A stretch of DNA of 8,454 nucleotides from an uncultured Coprococcus sp. (lineage in GTDB: Bacteria > Bacillota > Clostridia > Lachnospirales > Lachnospiraceae), in contig URJI01000107.1 of assembly GCA_900548215.1 (NCBI GenBank), positions 1-8,454 of the forward strand, read 5' to 3'. Shown piece by piece: positions 1 to 6,597 of the stretch. Below the pieces are notes generated by a model, which was not told where the DNA came from, did no database searches, and saw only the letters and a program-made list of their open reading frames with translations. Within the stretch, counting starts at the first letter, position 1; every line of letters starts with the position of its first letter. Made by a program: the position numbers and the translations under genes.

Positions 1-666
1 TATATTCTGCATCATCTTATCCAGGAGTTCATCATATGAACCATTATCTGCCTTGCAGCCTTTATTTTTTTTATCGTTCTTCACCGGTTTCACATCAATG
101 CTTTGTTCCTCCATGCCATCAACCGTCGCTGCTGCCTGTTTTCTGTCATTTTTCTTTATCCTGTTGGACAGACTGTTGCCAAGATAACTTCTCACATTGT
201 CCCTGAGCGTCATCATGTACCAAGCCGGATCCCATTGGTTTCCCGCCATATAAAGCACGAGACACACCGCCAGAGAACATAGCGCCATCTTGACAGCCTC
301 GCCATTATCACCTACTACATAATATTGATACACCGCCGCAAATATGCCTGTCCCTGCGGCGATCGCCCCCATATTTTTTATAAATCCGTTCCACGCATTC
401 ACCGGGATAACTCCTATCCTCAGTCTGTCTATGTACTTATCCACAAACGAACTCAAATCCTGTATATCCACATCCAGCGACGCTATATCTTCATATCTTT
501 TTCTTATCTCCAGCAGCGCCTTCTTCTTTGTACGCCCCATTCTATCGCTTCCCTTTATCAGGCTTTTAAGATAGCCGCCCATGACTGCTCGTCCCACAAC
601 TCCAAACAGTCCGCACATAACGATCACATACACGCACACATTCTGACTAAATAAATTTTCAAACAT
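1..666 (-). CDS. Membrane protein of unknown function, partial (C-terminus beyond left edge)
   Basis: An open frame of 222 codons without a stop reads from an ATG at 666 to the left edge, so the C-terminus lies outside the window. AGAGAGGT (minus strand, 673-680) stands six bases before the ATG and supports this start. The N-terminus reads MFENLFSQNVCVYVIVMCGL. Three hydrophobic stretches could be membrane segments, at about residues 10-30, 98-117 and 125-142. A basic region (about 36-62) separates the first from the second. After the third comes an Asp/Trp/Tyr-rich stretch and then a charged, lysine-rich tail (from about 165) that is probably cytoplasmic. I recall similar small multi-pass proteins in Lachnospiraceae, but none with a known role, so no function is assigned. 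It is divergent from the TSCPD-murG pair and has its own likely promoter at 747-776. Coding status is well supported, function is not. Confidence 0.8.
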   Translation of the reverse strand, partial: MFENLFSQNVCVYVIVMCGLFGVVGRAVMGGYLKSLIKGSDRMGRTKKKALLEIRKRYEDIASLDVDIQDLSSFVDKYIDRLRIGVIPVNAWNGFIKNMGAIAAGTGIFAAVYQYYVVGDNGEAVKMALCSLAVCLVLYMAGNQWDPAWYMMTLRDNVRSYLGNSLSNRIKKNDRKQAAATVDGMEEQSIDVKPVKNDKKNKGCKADNGSYDELLDKMMQNI

Positions 667-746
667 AGTTTTACCTCTCTTCAACACATTCGATTATTTT
701 TGTCACAATTATCTATCTTATCCGTTTGGCCGGTCCGGATGGTAGT

Positions 747-776
747 ATTATATGAACACCTTTTGCCTCCGTACAA
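747..776 (-). promoter_or_regulatory. Candidate sigma-A promoter of the left-edge membrane protein gene
   Basis: On the minus strand a perfect TATAAT (752-747) is preceded by TTGTAC (776-771) with an 18-base spacer. The -35 match is weak and the -10 match is exact. Transcription would start near 740 and give a leader of about 75 bases before the ATG at 666. It lies back to back with the plus-strand promoter at 804-831. Confidence 0.5.
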
Positions 777-803
777 TTATTTTCGCTCGACAAATATTTG
801 GGT

Positions 804-831
804 TTTACAAGTTTTTCAGTTATGATATACT
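804..831 (+). promoter_or_regulatory. Sigma-A promoter with extended -10 for the TSCPD-murG pair
   Basis: TTTACA (804-809) and TATACT (826-831) are separated by 16 bases. The -10 box is preceded by TG plus one base (823-825), the extended -10 motif that is common in Gram-positive promoters. The start would be near 838, giving a leader of about 80 bases before the ATG at 919. I see no riboswitch or terminator-like hairpin in that leader. Confidence 0.65.
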
Positions 832-918
832 AAGCCTCAGATGAAATCTAAACGCACTGCACACGGCATGCGAATATTAAAATGATTGATAAAGTACAAT
901 AAGAAAAGAGGTATAGTT

Positions 919-1164
919 ATGGTTTATAAGACTAGAGGGACCTGCTCCGTTGAGATTTCTTTTGATGTTATAGACGGAAGGCTCCACAACGTAAAATTTA
1001 CAGGAGGATGCAACGGCAATCTCAAAGGTATAGGTGCTCTTGTTGAAGGCATGAAGCCAGAAGATGTCATAGCAAGACTCGAGGGCACAACCTGCGGATT
1101 CAAGCCTACATCCTGCCCAGATCAGCTCGCTCAGGCTCTTAAGCAGTATCTGGCTACAGCATAG
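919..1164 (+). CDS. TSCPD domain-containing small protein (TIGR03905-like)
   Basis: This protein of 81 residues keeps its cysteines in the pattern of the TSCPD domain: Cys9, Cys31 (in GGCNGN), Cys59 (in TTCG) and Cys66 (in the name-giving T-S-C-P-D, residues 64-68). The four cysteines suggest metal binding or redox chemistry. The domain is related to the C-terminal region of some B12-dependent ribonucleotide reductases, but the stand-alone form has no established function that I know of. The ATG at 919 is chosen because AGAGG (906-910) lies eight bases upstream and the family starts with a motif like M-x-Y-x-T-x-G-x-C. A longer reading from a TTG at 886 adds 11 residues that do not look conserved. 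murG begins 23 bases after its stop, so the two are probably co-transcribed. The family call is confident and the function is open. Confidence 0.9.
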   Translation: MVYKTRGTCSVEISFDVIDGRLHNVKFTGGCNGNLKGIGALVEGMKPEDVIARLEGTTCGFKPTSCPDQLAQALKQYLATA

Positions 1165-1187
1165 AATCAGGAGGATTAACAATTATT

Positions 1188-2261
1188 ATGAAGAGAATTA
1201 TACTGACCGGCGGCGGTACAGCAGGGCATGTCACCCCTAACATGGCTCTGATGCCCGAACTTAAGAAACATGGTTATGACATCCAATACATCGGATCATA
1301 CGATGGAATGGAGAAAAAACTTATAGAGGACATGGGAATTCCATACCACGGAATATCATCCGGCAAGCTCAGAAGATACTTCTCCATGAAAAACTTTTCC
1401 GATCCATTCAAAGTTCTGAAGGGCATCTCAGAAGCCAGGAAACTTATGAAGGAACTGCACCCTGACATAGTGTTTTCAAAAGGGGGGTTTGTAACTGTTC
1501 CAGTAGTATTTGCAGCACACTCTGCGGGCATTCCCGTCATCATCCATGAGTCAGATATGACTCCAGGACTCGCAAATAAACTTGCACTTCCAAAAGCGAC
1601 AAAGGTATGCTGTAATTTTCCTGAAACAAAAGATCTGTTCCCTGAGGGCAAGGCAGTTGTCACAGGTACCCCTATAAGAGAAGAACTCTTTAACGGAGAT
1701 TCAGCATTTGCTTATAACTACTGCGGATTCACAGACAACAAACCCGTTCTTCTGATAGTCGGTGGAAGTTCAGGCAGTGTGATAATAAACAACGCGATAA
1801 GAGACAATCTCGACAAACTTCTTGAGACATTCAATGTCATCCACCTCTGTGGAAAAGACAATCTCGACGAAAGTCTCAGGGAAAGGGCAGGTTATGTACA
1901 GTTTGAATACGTCAAAAAAGAACTCGCAAGCATGCTTGCACTCTGTGACATTATAATCTCCAGAGCAGGAGCAAACGCCATATGTGAACTTCTTGCGCTC
2001 AGAAAACCGAACATCCTGATCCCACTCTCAAAGGCAGCTTCCAGAGGAGATCAGATACTGAATGCTCAGTCATTTGAGAAAAGTGGCTACAGTTACGTCA
2101 TAGAAGAGGAAGAACTGAATACAGAATCACTGTTCAAGGCCATACGTGAAGTATACGACAACAAAGATAAATATATTAAGGCCATGGAATCCAGTAACCT
2201 GACAGATTCCACCGGCATCATCGTAAATATGATAGAGGAGCTTGTGAACAGTAACGACTGA
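1188..2261 (+). CDS. murG: MurG, lipid II-forming N-acetylglucosaminyltransferase (MurG2 type)
   Basis: MurG transfers GlcNAc from UDP-GlcNAc to undecaprenyl-pyrophosphoryl-MurNAc-pentapeptide (lipid I), making lipid II on the inner face of the cytoplasmic membrane. The 357 residues form the usual two Rossmann domains of a GT-B enzyme. The N-terminal half has the glycine loop GGGTAGHVTPN (8-18), FSKGGFVTVP (96-105) and HESDMTPGLAN (120-130). The C-terminal donor domain has GGSSGS (192-197), ISRAGANAICELLAL (257-271) and IPLSKAASRGDQILNA (278-293). These blocks match the MurG2 form that I recall from the Bacillus cereus group and many Clostridia, rather than the E. coli-like form. An AGGAGG at 1169-1174 stands 13 bases before the ATG, somewhat far but clear. 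The gene sits outside any division/cell-wall cluster and pairs only with the TSCPD gene, so it may be a second MurG copy. The terminator at 2305-2352 ends the transcript. Confidence 0.95.
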   Translation: MKRIILTGGGTAGHVTPNMALMPELKKHGYDIQYIGSYDGMEKKLIEDMGIPYHGISSGKLRRYFSMKNFSDPFKVLKGISEARKLMKELHPDIVFSKGGFVTVPVVFAAHSAGIPVIIHESDMTPGLANKLALPKATKVCCNFPETKDLFPEGKAVVTGTPIREELFNGDSAFAYNYCGFTDNKPVLLIVGGSSGSVIINNAIRDNLDKLLETFNVIHLCGKDNLDESLRERAGYVQFEYVKKELASMLALCDIIISRAGANAICELLALRKPNILIPLSKAASRGDQILNAQSFEKSGYSYVIEEEELNTESLFKAIREVYDNKDKYIKAMESSNLTDSTGIIVNMIEELVNSND

Positions 2262-2304
2262 TGAGTTCAAAGCCCCGGGAAATGCGGGATTCAAAACGCA
2301 CATG

Positions 2305-2352
2305 CAAAAAATACGGGAGCACCCTTTCGGGTGCTCCCGTATTATCTTTTTT
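2305..2352. terminator. Strong bidirectional intrinsic terminator
   Basis: A perfect 14-bp stem (2311-2324 with 2329-2342) is closed by a TTTC loop. Six T (2347-2352) follow on the plus strand, and a run of A (2306-2311) gives the matching U-tract on the minus strand. It lies between convergent genes and can end both murG and the anchored protein gene at 2366-2860. Confidence 0.92.
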
Positions 2353-2365
2353 ATACTTAAATATC

Positions 2366-2860
2366 CTAGTACGCAAGTGCCTGAAGTGCTGCCGACTTTG
2401 TAGCATCATCACACATCTGATCTCCTATGTATATAGTAACCGTACTCTTGCCCTCTGCAGGGAATGCAAATACGATTTTCAAAGTCTTATCAATGTATGT
2501 TCCATCAGATCCAAATTTTGCAAGATCCATGCTGACCTTTGTACCATAATATGTGATAGTAAAGCCGCCATTCGTTGACTCCTCATAGTACCATACAGAA
2601 GTCTTAGCCTTCTTTGTAAGGGCGTCTCCATATGTAACCCCTGTATTAACAGTTTTCTCAACGCCTGACTTCTGGACATCTGCATATTTGATCTCGTTCT
2701 TCTTCAGACTGTCAATCTTTTCCTTTGCGACATCATCAGTCTTGTACTGAAAATATCCCTTAACAAAAATCTGTGCTGTCTCCGGAAGCACCAGGTACAC
2801 ACCGCCACAAAGTGCTGCTACAACTATAATTGCAATTAATATTTTAAGAAATGTCTTCAT
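2366..2860 (-). CDS. Membrane-anchored extracytoplasmic protein of unknown function
   Basis: The protein has 164 residues and I do not recognise its family. A short basic start (MKTFLK) is followed by a hydrophobic segment at about residues 7-25 that fits a signal anchor or signal peptide. The single Cys18 lacks a proper lipobox, because the preceding residue is Leu. The rest is soluble: a Lys/Asp-rich helical part (about 35-60), then alternating polar and aromatic stretches with beta character (WYYEESTNGGFTITYYG, roughly 90-107; VFAFPAEGKSTVTIYIG, roughly 130-147), compatible with a small beta domain outside the membrane. AGGAGAG (2867-2873, minus) lies six bases before the ATG. It follows the HD hydrolase gene by 35 bases and is probably in the same transcript. 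Coding status is secure, function is unknown. Confidence 0.85.
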   Translation of the reverse strand: MKTFLKILIAIIVVAALCGGVYLVLPETAQIFVKGYFQYKTDDVAKEKIDSLKKNEIKYADVQKSGVEKTVNTGVTYGDALTKKAKTSVWYYEESTNGGFTITYYGTKVSMDLAKFGSDGTYIDKTLKIVFAFPAEGKSTVTIYIGDQMCDDATKSAALQALAY

Positions 2861-2895
2861 AATTATCTCTCCTGTTCTTACTCACCAAACATAAA

Positions 2896-3486
2896 TCAAA
2901 ATAATTCTTTCTCCAATTGGAAAATAAAATCTTCCAAAAGTTGCATACGTTTACTGTACTCCATACGTCCAGCTTCAGTCTTGCACCTCTTAATCTTTGG
3001 TTTATTGAGCTTGTAAAAATTCTTGATCCTGTAATATGCCCTCTTATAACTTGCCTCATCCTCTATAGCCGTAGCCATCGAATCCCAAAGCACACTGATA
3101 GCACCAACCTCATCAAGAAGGTCAGCATCCATAACTATCCGGCACTCCAACGACAGATTTGCATCGGTATCCTTCTCCTCATGAATCATGATTATCTCAC
3201 CGATCTTGGCTATCTTTACTGGATCAACACCCAGACTGTCCAAATAATTGACCGCTATCTCAGCGCCAACCTCACCATGTGGTCTGACTCCATCCCAGCC
3301 AACATCATGAAGAAGAGCAGCAAGCACTATAATATCAAGGTCCCCTCCCAATTTCGACTGAAGCTTTATAGCCCATCTGTATACTCTCATGGTGTGCTCA
3401 AATCTGCTTCTGAACGGATAATTAGGCGGCCGGCCATTCACTGCGGTCTGTTCCTTTACAAAATCAATTACTTCAGCGTAATTCAT
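2896..3486 (-). CDS. HD-domain phosphohydrolase
   Basis: A 196-residue protein with the metal-binding signature of the HD superfamily: His31 (in FEHTMRV), the His60-Asp61 doublet (in LLHDVGWD), further histidines His70 and His102, and Asp120 (in MDADLLDEVGA). Such proteins hydrolyse phosphomonoester or phosphodiester bonds of nucleotides in the cytosol using a divalent metal. The layout resembles the YedJ/YpgQ-like group, but the substrate cannot be told from sequence. The C-terminal 50 residues are charged and helical. An AAGGGG lies 11 bases before the ATG, a weaker site than those of its neighbours. It is the first gene after the SRP RNA terminator on this strand. The start codon of the anchored protein gene lies 35 bases beyond its stop. 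I see no convincing promoter in 3487-3614; TATGAT with a poor -35 is the best candidate. Confidence 0.9.
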   Translation of the reverse strand: MNYAEVIDFVKEQTAVNGRPPNYPFRSRFEHTMRVYRWAIKLQSKLGGDLDIIVLAALLHDVGWDGVRPHGEVGAEIAVNYLDSLGVDPVKIAKIGEIIMIHEEKDTDANLSLECRIVMDADLLDEVGAISVLWDSMATAIEDEASYKRAYYRIKNFYKLNKPKIKRCKTEAGRMEYSKRMQLLEDFIFQLEKELF

Positions 3487-3620
3487 ATAAGTTTTCGCCC
3501 CTTGGAAATCACTATTCTACTAAATTTGTCATCTCGTAGAAGTATCATATTTGATGATAACATCTTTTGTAATGTTTTGCTATATTTTTTTAAACTTTTA
3601 ATAAATTTTGCAACAAAAAA

Positions 3621-3886
3621 TCCATGCGGTCTTCCTTCGAAGCGTCACCATAGACGTTACCTCAGCAGTTAGCTCAGCCCAGGCGCCCTCACGGCACACA
3701 GGAGATTCCCCTTAGTGCTGCTTCGTCTCCGACCTGACACGGTTCGAAGATTCCTGTTGCGCGAGACCCAGACATCAACACCACTTACTGAGGGCAGCCC
3801 TACAGCGGCCACCCCTCCGGAAGACCATCACCCCTGCTATAGCGGATTGCAGGTACAGGGCGCCGCTACCTCCCCGGTTGCATGGA
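3621..3886 (-). ncRNA. ffs: Signal recognition particle RNA, large bacterial type
   Basis: This RNA is the scaffold of the signal recognition particle and binds Ffh to target nascent membrane and secreted proteins. Two conserved parts identify it on the minus strand. The Alu domain near the 5' end has GGGGAGGTAGCGG (3875-3863) followed by the GCCCTGTACC...AATCCGCTATAGCAGGG block typical of Bacillota. The S-domain helix 8 at 3738-3717 has CAGGTC and GAAGCAGC flanking a GNRA loop, GAGA (3729-3726), closed by G-C instead of the common GGAA loop. The ends pair through CCATGC (3885-3880) and GCATGG (3627-3622), giving about 265 nucleotides. Six U follow directly (3620-3615) and probably form the terminator. 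It lies immediately downstream of tadA, as scr does in Bacillus subtilis. Exact ends are inferred from the pairing. Confidence 0.95.
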
Positions 3887-3929
3887 AACTTTAAAACATA
3901 TTCATCGTGCACATTGCACTGCGGGTTTC

Positions 3930-3958
3930 ATTATATCTGACAGACCGCCCGCCGTCAA
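3930..3958 (-). promoter_or_regulatory. Near-consensus sigma-A promoter of the SRP RNA
   Basis: On the minus strand TTGACG (3958-3953) and a perfect TATAAT (3935-3930) are 17 bases apart. The -35 box overlaps the tadA stop codon (3957-3955). The predicted start near 3923 lies about 37 bases before the paired 5' end of the SRP RNA. That leader contains a 5-bp hairpin (GTGCA/TGCAC, 3907-3919), which suggests a precursor trimmed at its 5' end, as known for B. subtilis scRNA. Confidence 0.85.
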
Positions 3959-4494
3959 GCATTCTTCGCTTTTCCAAGCCTCAGTTCCCGAAAAAACTGC
4001 TTCATCATATCACTGCACTCATGTTGCATGACACCCTTTAGCACACTTACCTGATGGTTAAACTGCTTCATATCCAGAAGATTGATGATGGAACCTGCAC
4101 ACCCCGCCTTGGGATTCATGCAGCCTATAACCACTTTAGGGATTCTCGCCTGCACTATTGCCCCGGCACACATCTGGCACGGTTCTAATGTCACATACAT
4201 GGTGCATTCCTCAAGCCGCCAGTCGCCGAGTTTTCTGGATGCCTGTTCTATAGCAAGTATCTCAGCATGAGCCAGTGTTGTCTTCTTGAGATTTCTCTTA
4301 TTGAAGCCTCTGGCAATTATCCTGCCGTCATGAACTATCACACAGCCTATCGGGACATCCCCATTTGCATAAGCTCTCCTTGCCTGTGCTATCGCCTTTT
4401 CCATGTATTTGTTATGTATAGCCAGTTCCTCCGGCGGCAATTCCGCGATGCAGCCGCCATCTATATCTGTATCCGAAATATTTGTATCTTTCAC
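3955..4494 (-). CDS. tadA: tRNA-specific adenosine-34 deaminase TadA
   Basis: TadA deaminates adenosine 34 of tRNA-Arg(ACG) to inosine in the cytosol, so that one tRNA reads several CGN codons. The zinc and catalytic residues of the cytidine/deoxycytidylate deaminase fold are all present: His76 and Glu78 in AHAEILA, and Cys106 and Cys109 in LEPCQMCAGA. GDVPIGCVIV (45-54) and WRLEECTMYVTLEPC are also typical. The start is taken as GTG at 4494 because AGAGGA (4507-4502, minus) lies seven bases upstream. This gives 179 residues, about 25-30 longer than usual at the N-terminus. The canonical family start would correspond to Met31 (MEKAIAQARRAYANGD), which has no well-placed ribosome binding site. 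The extension is acidic (DTNISDTDIDGG). The SRP RNA follows directly. Confidence 0.95.
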   Translation of the reverse strand: MKDTNISDTDIDGGCIAELPPEELAIHNKYMEKAIAQARRAYANGDVPIGCVIVHDGRIIARGFNKRNLKKTTLAHAEILAIEQASRKLGDWRLEECTMYVTLEPCQMCAGAIVQARIPKVVIGCMNPKAGCAGSIINLLDMKQFNHQVSVLKGVMQHECSDMMKQFFRELRLGKAKNA

Positions 4495-4562
4495 CTTTTT
4501 ATCCTCTTTCTATATCTGCCAATCCTCCCAAGTTTTTCGGCAGGCGGCAGGCTTTTGAACAT

Positions 4563-5591
4563 CTATCTTATATCCACTATCCAATATCCAAAGCTTCCTG
4601 TCTTCACATGAGTCTCCTTCTCAGGCACAAATCTGTCAAATCCGAATATACCCGCAAGATATTTCTCTCTCGACGAATACACCCCGGGAACCCCAAGAAT
4701 ATAGCTCACGCTGTCGCTTTCAGGCAAAAACATCACCTTCCCAAGCATAAGATATTTGTAACTATAATATCCATGGGTAAGAAAACTGTTCACTCCGAGC
4801 TTCCAGTTACACATATCAAGAAGTCCAATGTCATTCGGACTGATCTTGACACTCTCTATGACGCTGCTAAGTCCATCATCCAGAGCATTCCCCGGAAGAA
4901 GCGGAAGTCTCTCATACTTATCAAACATATCGTCCACGGCAGTCCTTGTATCCGACGGAGAATAGGTAATTCCGTTCACATCTATACGTTCTTTACCTGT
5001 GCTATCCTCTGCCTCTGGTCTCTCACCGCTTTCCATATCAGTATCACCAGCCACGGTCAGAGTATCAGTGGTAGATACCTCGCGAACCGCCTCTTCGAGA
5101 ACATCCCGCTCAATGACCTGATTATCTCCATGCCACATTCTGGAATAATCCACGATACTGTCAGTCCATGAAGAACAAAAAATATCGCTCCCATAATAGC
5201 CTCTCCCGCTCTCACTTTTGTCCTGAAGCTTTCGTATCACAATGCCAGCAAATGCAGTTATCGGTTTACCGCTTTCACCAACGTTGTTCCAGTCAAATGA
5301 AAAGCACTCTTCCCCACGGCCACCCCTGAGTTTCATTTTACCGATCAGCACCGGCAGAGGGATCATGGGAACATCTCCCTGTACCTCAGGAATCCCGCCG
5401 GACTCCTGCAAAGTCTCTCTATAAATATACACACCGTATATCTCTTCCCGGTTGTTCATTCCGTTTCTGAGGCCTATAGTGACCTTGCCGGCACCGCCGG
5501 ACTTCGCCACCTTTGCAAATCCTGAATTTTCACATTTATGACCCTCATGATACCTGTAAATATACGATATGAATCTGTTCCAATATACCAT
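4563..5591 (-). CDS. DUF6128-like protein of unknown function
   Basis: The protein has 342 residues and resembles a family that I know from Lachnospiraceae genomes and believe is DUF6128; its function is not established. The N-terminal block has RFISYIYRY (6-14) and GFAKV (24-28) and continues with beta-rich sequence to about residue 130. A polar, acidic linker follows (about 155-235; Ser/Thr/Glu/Asp-rich). The C-terminal block has NWKLGVNSFLTHGYYSYKYL (262-281), YILGVPGVYSSREKY (297-311) and the final FGYWIVDIR. There is no signal peptide or membrane segment, so it is probably cytosolic. The ATG at 5591 is preferred over one ten codons upstream because GAGGAGG (5605-5599, minus) stands seven bases before it. 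It lies between ksgA and tadA with gaps of 123 and 68 bases. A small hairpin (5617-5634) precedes its ribosome binding site. Confidence 0.85.
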   Translation of the reverse strand: MVYWNRFISYIYRYHEGHKCENSGFAKVAKSGGAGKVTIGLRNGMNNREEIYGVYIYRETLQESGGIPEVQGDVPMIPLPVLIGKMKLRGGRGEECFSFDWNNVGESGKPITAFAGIVIRKLQDKSESGRGYYGSDIFCSSWTDSIVDYSRMWHGDNQVIERDVLEEAVREVSTTDTLTVAGDTDMESGERPEAEDSTGKERIDVNGITYSPSDTRTAVDDMFDKYERLPLLPGNALDDGLSSVIESVKISPNDIGLLDMCNWKLGVNSFLTHGYYSYKYLMLGKVMFLPESDSVSYILGVPGVYSSREKYLAGIFGFDRFVPEKETHVKTGSFGYWIVDIR

Positions 5592-5616
5592 AGATAATCC
5601 TCCTCGTAGAACATAG

Positions 5617-5634
5617 ACCACTCCAGATAGTGGT
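5617..5634 (-). other. Small hairpin in the leader of the DUF6128-like gene
   Basis: ACCACT and AGTGGT pair over a six-base loop, 12 bases before the GAGGAGG site of the downstream gene. No U-tract follows on the minus strand, so it is not a terminator. It may be chance or may affect translation. The rest of 5592-5714 is AT-rich and shows no clear promoter. Confidence 0.35.
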
Positions 5635-5714
5635 TTCTTTTCTTCCTGTCAGGCACTGTCTATATGCCCCGGGATTTATATATTATCTATGCTATATAAC
5701 ATCCGGCTATGCTC

Positions 5715-6578
5715 TTATCTGTCCGAAAGAATATCACTCAAAGCTGCAAATTCCGGCAGGCTCAAACTTTCTCCACGGATATTTGCTGATATTCCAAGAG
5801 ATTCCAGCGCATTTGCAATCTGATCCTTTGTAAATGAGAGTTCTCCGCTGTTCGCAATACCGTTCTGCAAAGTTTTTCTTCTCTGGTTAAATGATGCCCT
5901 TATAAGCCTGAACATCAGTTGTTCGTCCTTCACATTAACAGGAGGCTCCTGATATCTGGTGAGCCTGATGACCGCGGAACCAACTCCCGGTCTCGGGATA
6001 AAACAGTTAGGCGGAACATTTGCCACTATATACGGCTCTGCATAATACTGAACAGCCAGCGACAGCGCACCGTAGTCCTTTGTTCCCGGCCCCACCTGCA
6101 TGCGGTCCGCAACCTCCTTCTGCACCATGACGGTAACCGAGAGCAGCGGAACGTGTTTTTCAAACAGGCCCATGATAATCGGGGTCGTTATATAATATGG
6201 GAGATTCGCCACTACCTTGATCGGTCTTCCTCCATTTCGCTCCTCAACGATCTTATTTATATCCACCTTGAGTATGTCATCATTGATGACCGTTACGTTA
6301 TCATACTCCGCCAGAGTCTCGTCCAGAATTGGTAGCAGATTCTTGTCAATCTCAACCGCTACAACCTGCCCTGCGCTCTCTGCAAGATACTGTGTCATGG
6401 TTCCTATTCCAGGACCAATTTCAAGCACACAGTCATCCTTTGTTATGTCTGCCGCACTGATTATCTTGTTTATGACATGGGCGTCAATCAGGAAATTTTG
6501 TCCAAATTTCTTCTGAAACGCAAATTCATATTTCTTTATGGTCTCTATTGTGACCTGTGGATTGCTTAACTTTTCCAT
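5715..6578 (-). CDS. rsmA: 16S rRNA dimethyladenosine transferase KsgA (RsmA)
   Basis: KsgA uses S-adenosylmethionine to dimethylate two adjacent adenosines in the last helix of 16S rRNA (A1518 and A1519 in E. coli) during late 30S assembly; its loss gives kasugamycin resistance. The 287 residues match the family length. KKFGQNFLID (23-32) is the conserved N-terminal block, EIGPGIGTMT (53-62) is the SAM-binding glycine loop, and VEIDKNL (75-81) and NDDILKVD (99-106) are motifs II and III. NLPYYITTPII (125-135) carries the catalytic N-[LI]-P-[YF]. QKEVADRM, FIPRPGVGSAV and RASFNQRRKTLQN follow in family order. AAAGGA (6589-6584, minus) lies five bases before the ATG at 6578. The inverted-repeat element ends 20 bases upstream of this start, so any transcript coming from tatD would carry that structure directly ahead of the ribosome binding site. 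Confidence 0.97.
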   Translation of the reverse strand: MEKLSNPQVTIETIKKYEFAFQKKFGQNFLIDAHVINKIISAADITKDDCVLEIGPGIGTMTQYLAESAGQVVAVEIDKNLLPILDETLAEYDNVTVINDDILKVDINKIVEERNGGRPIKVVANLPYYITTPIIMGLFEKHVPLLSVTVMVQKEVADRMQVGPGTKDYGALSLAVQYYAEPYIVANVPPNCFIPRPGVGSAVIRLTRYQEPPVNVKDEQLMFRLIRASFNQRRKTLQNGIANSGELSFTKDQIANALESLGISANIRGESLSLPEFAALSDILSDR

Positions 6579-6597
6579 GTTTGTCCTTTCCTGTGTC

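Noticed and set aside
886..918. TTG start at 886 for the TSCPD protein
   Set aside because: No ribosome binding site precedes it, and the ATG at 919 has AGAGG at a good distance and fits the family N-terminus.
2917..3672. A 251-residue plus-strand open frame
   Set aside because: It is antisense to the HD hydrolase and runs into the SRP RNA. The minus-strand frame has clear HD motifs and this one has none.
4482..5171. A 229-residue plus-strand open frame
   Set aside because: It is antisense to the DUF6128-like gene, whose conserved blocks and ribosome binding site are clear.
5592..5621. Start of the DUF6128-like gene ten codons upstream
   Set aside because: The added codons overlap the GAGGAGG site that serves the ATG at 5591.
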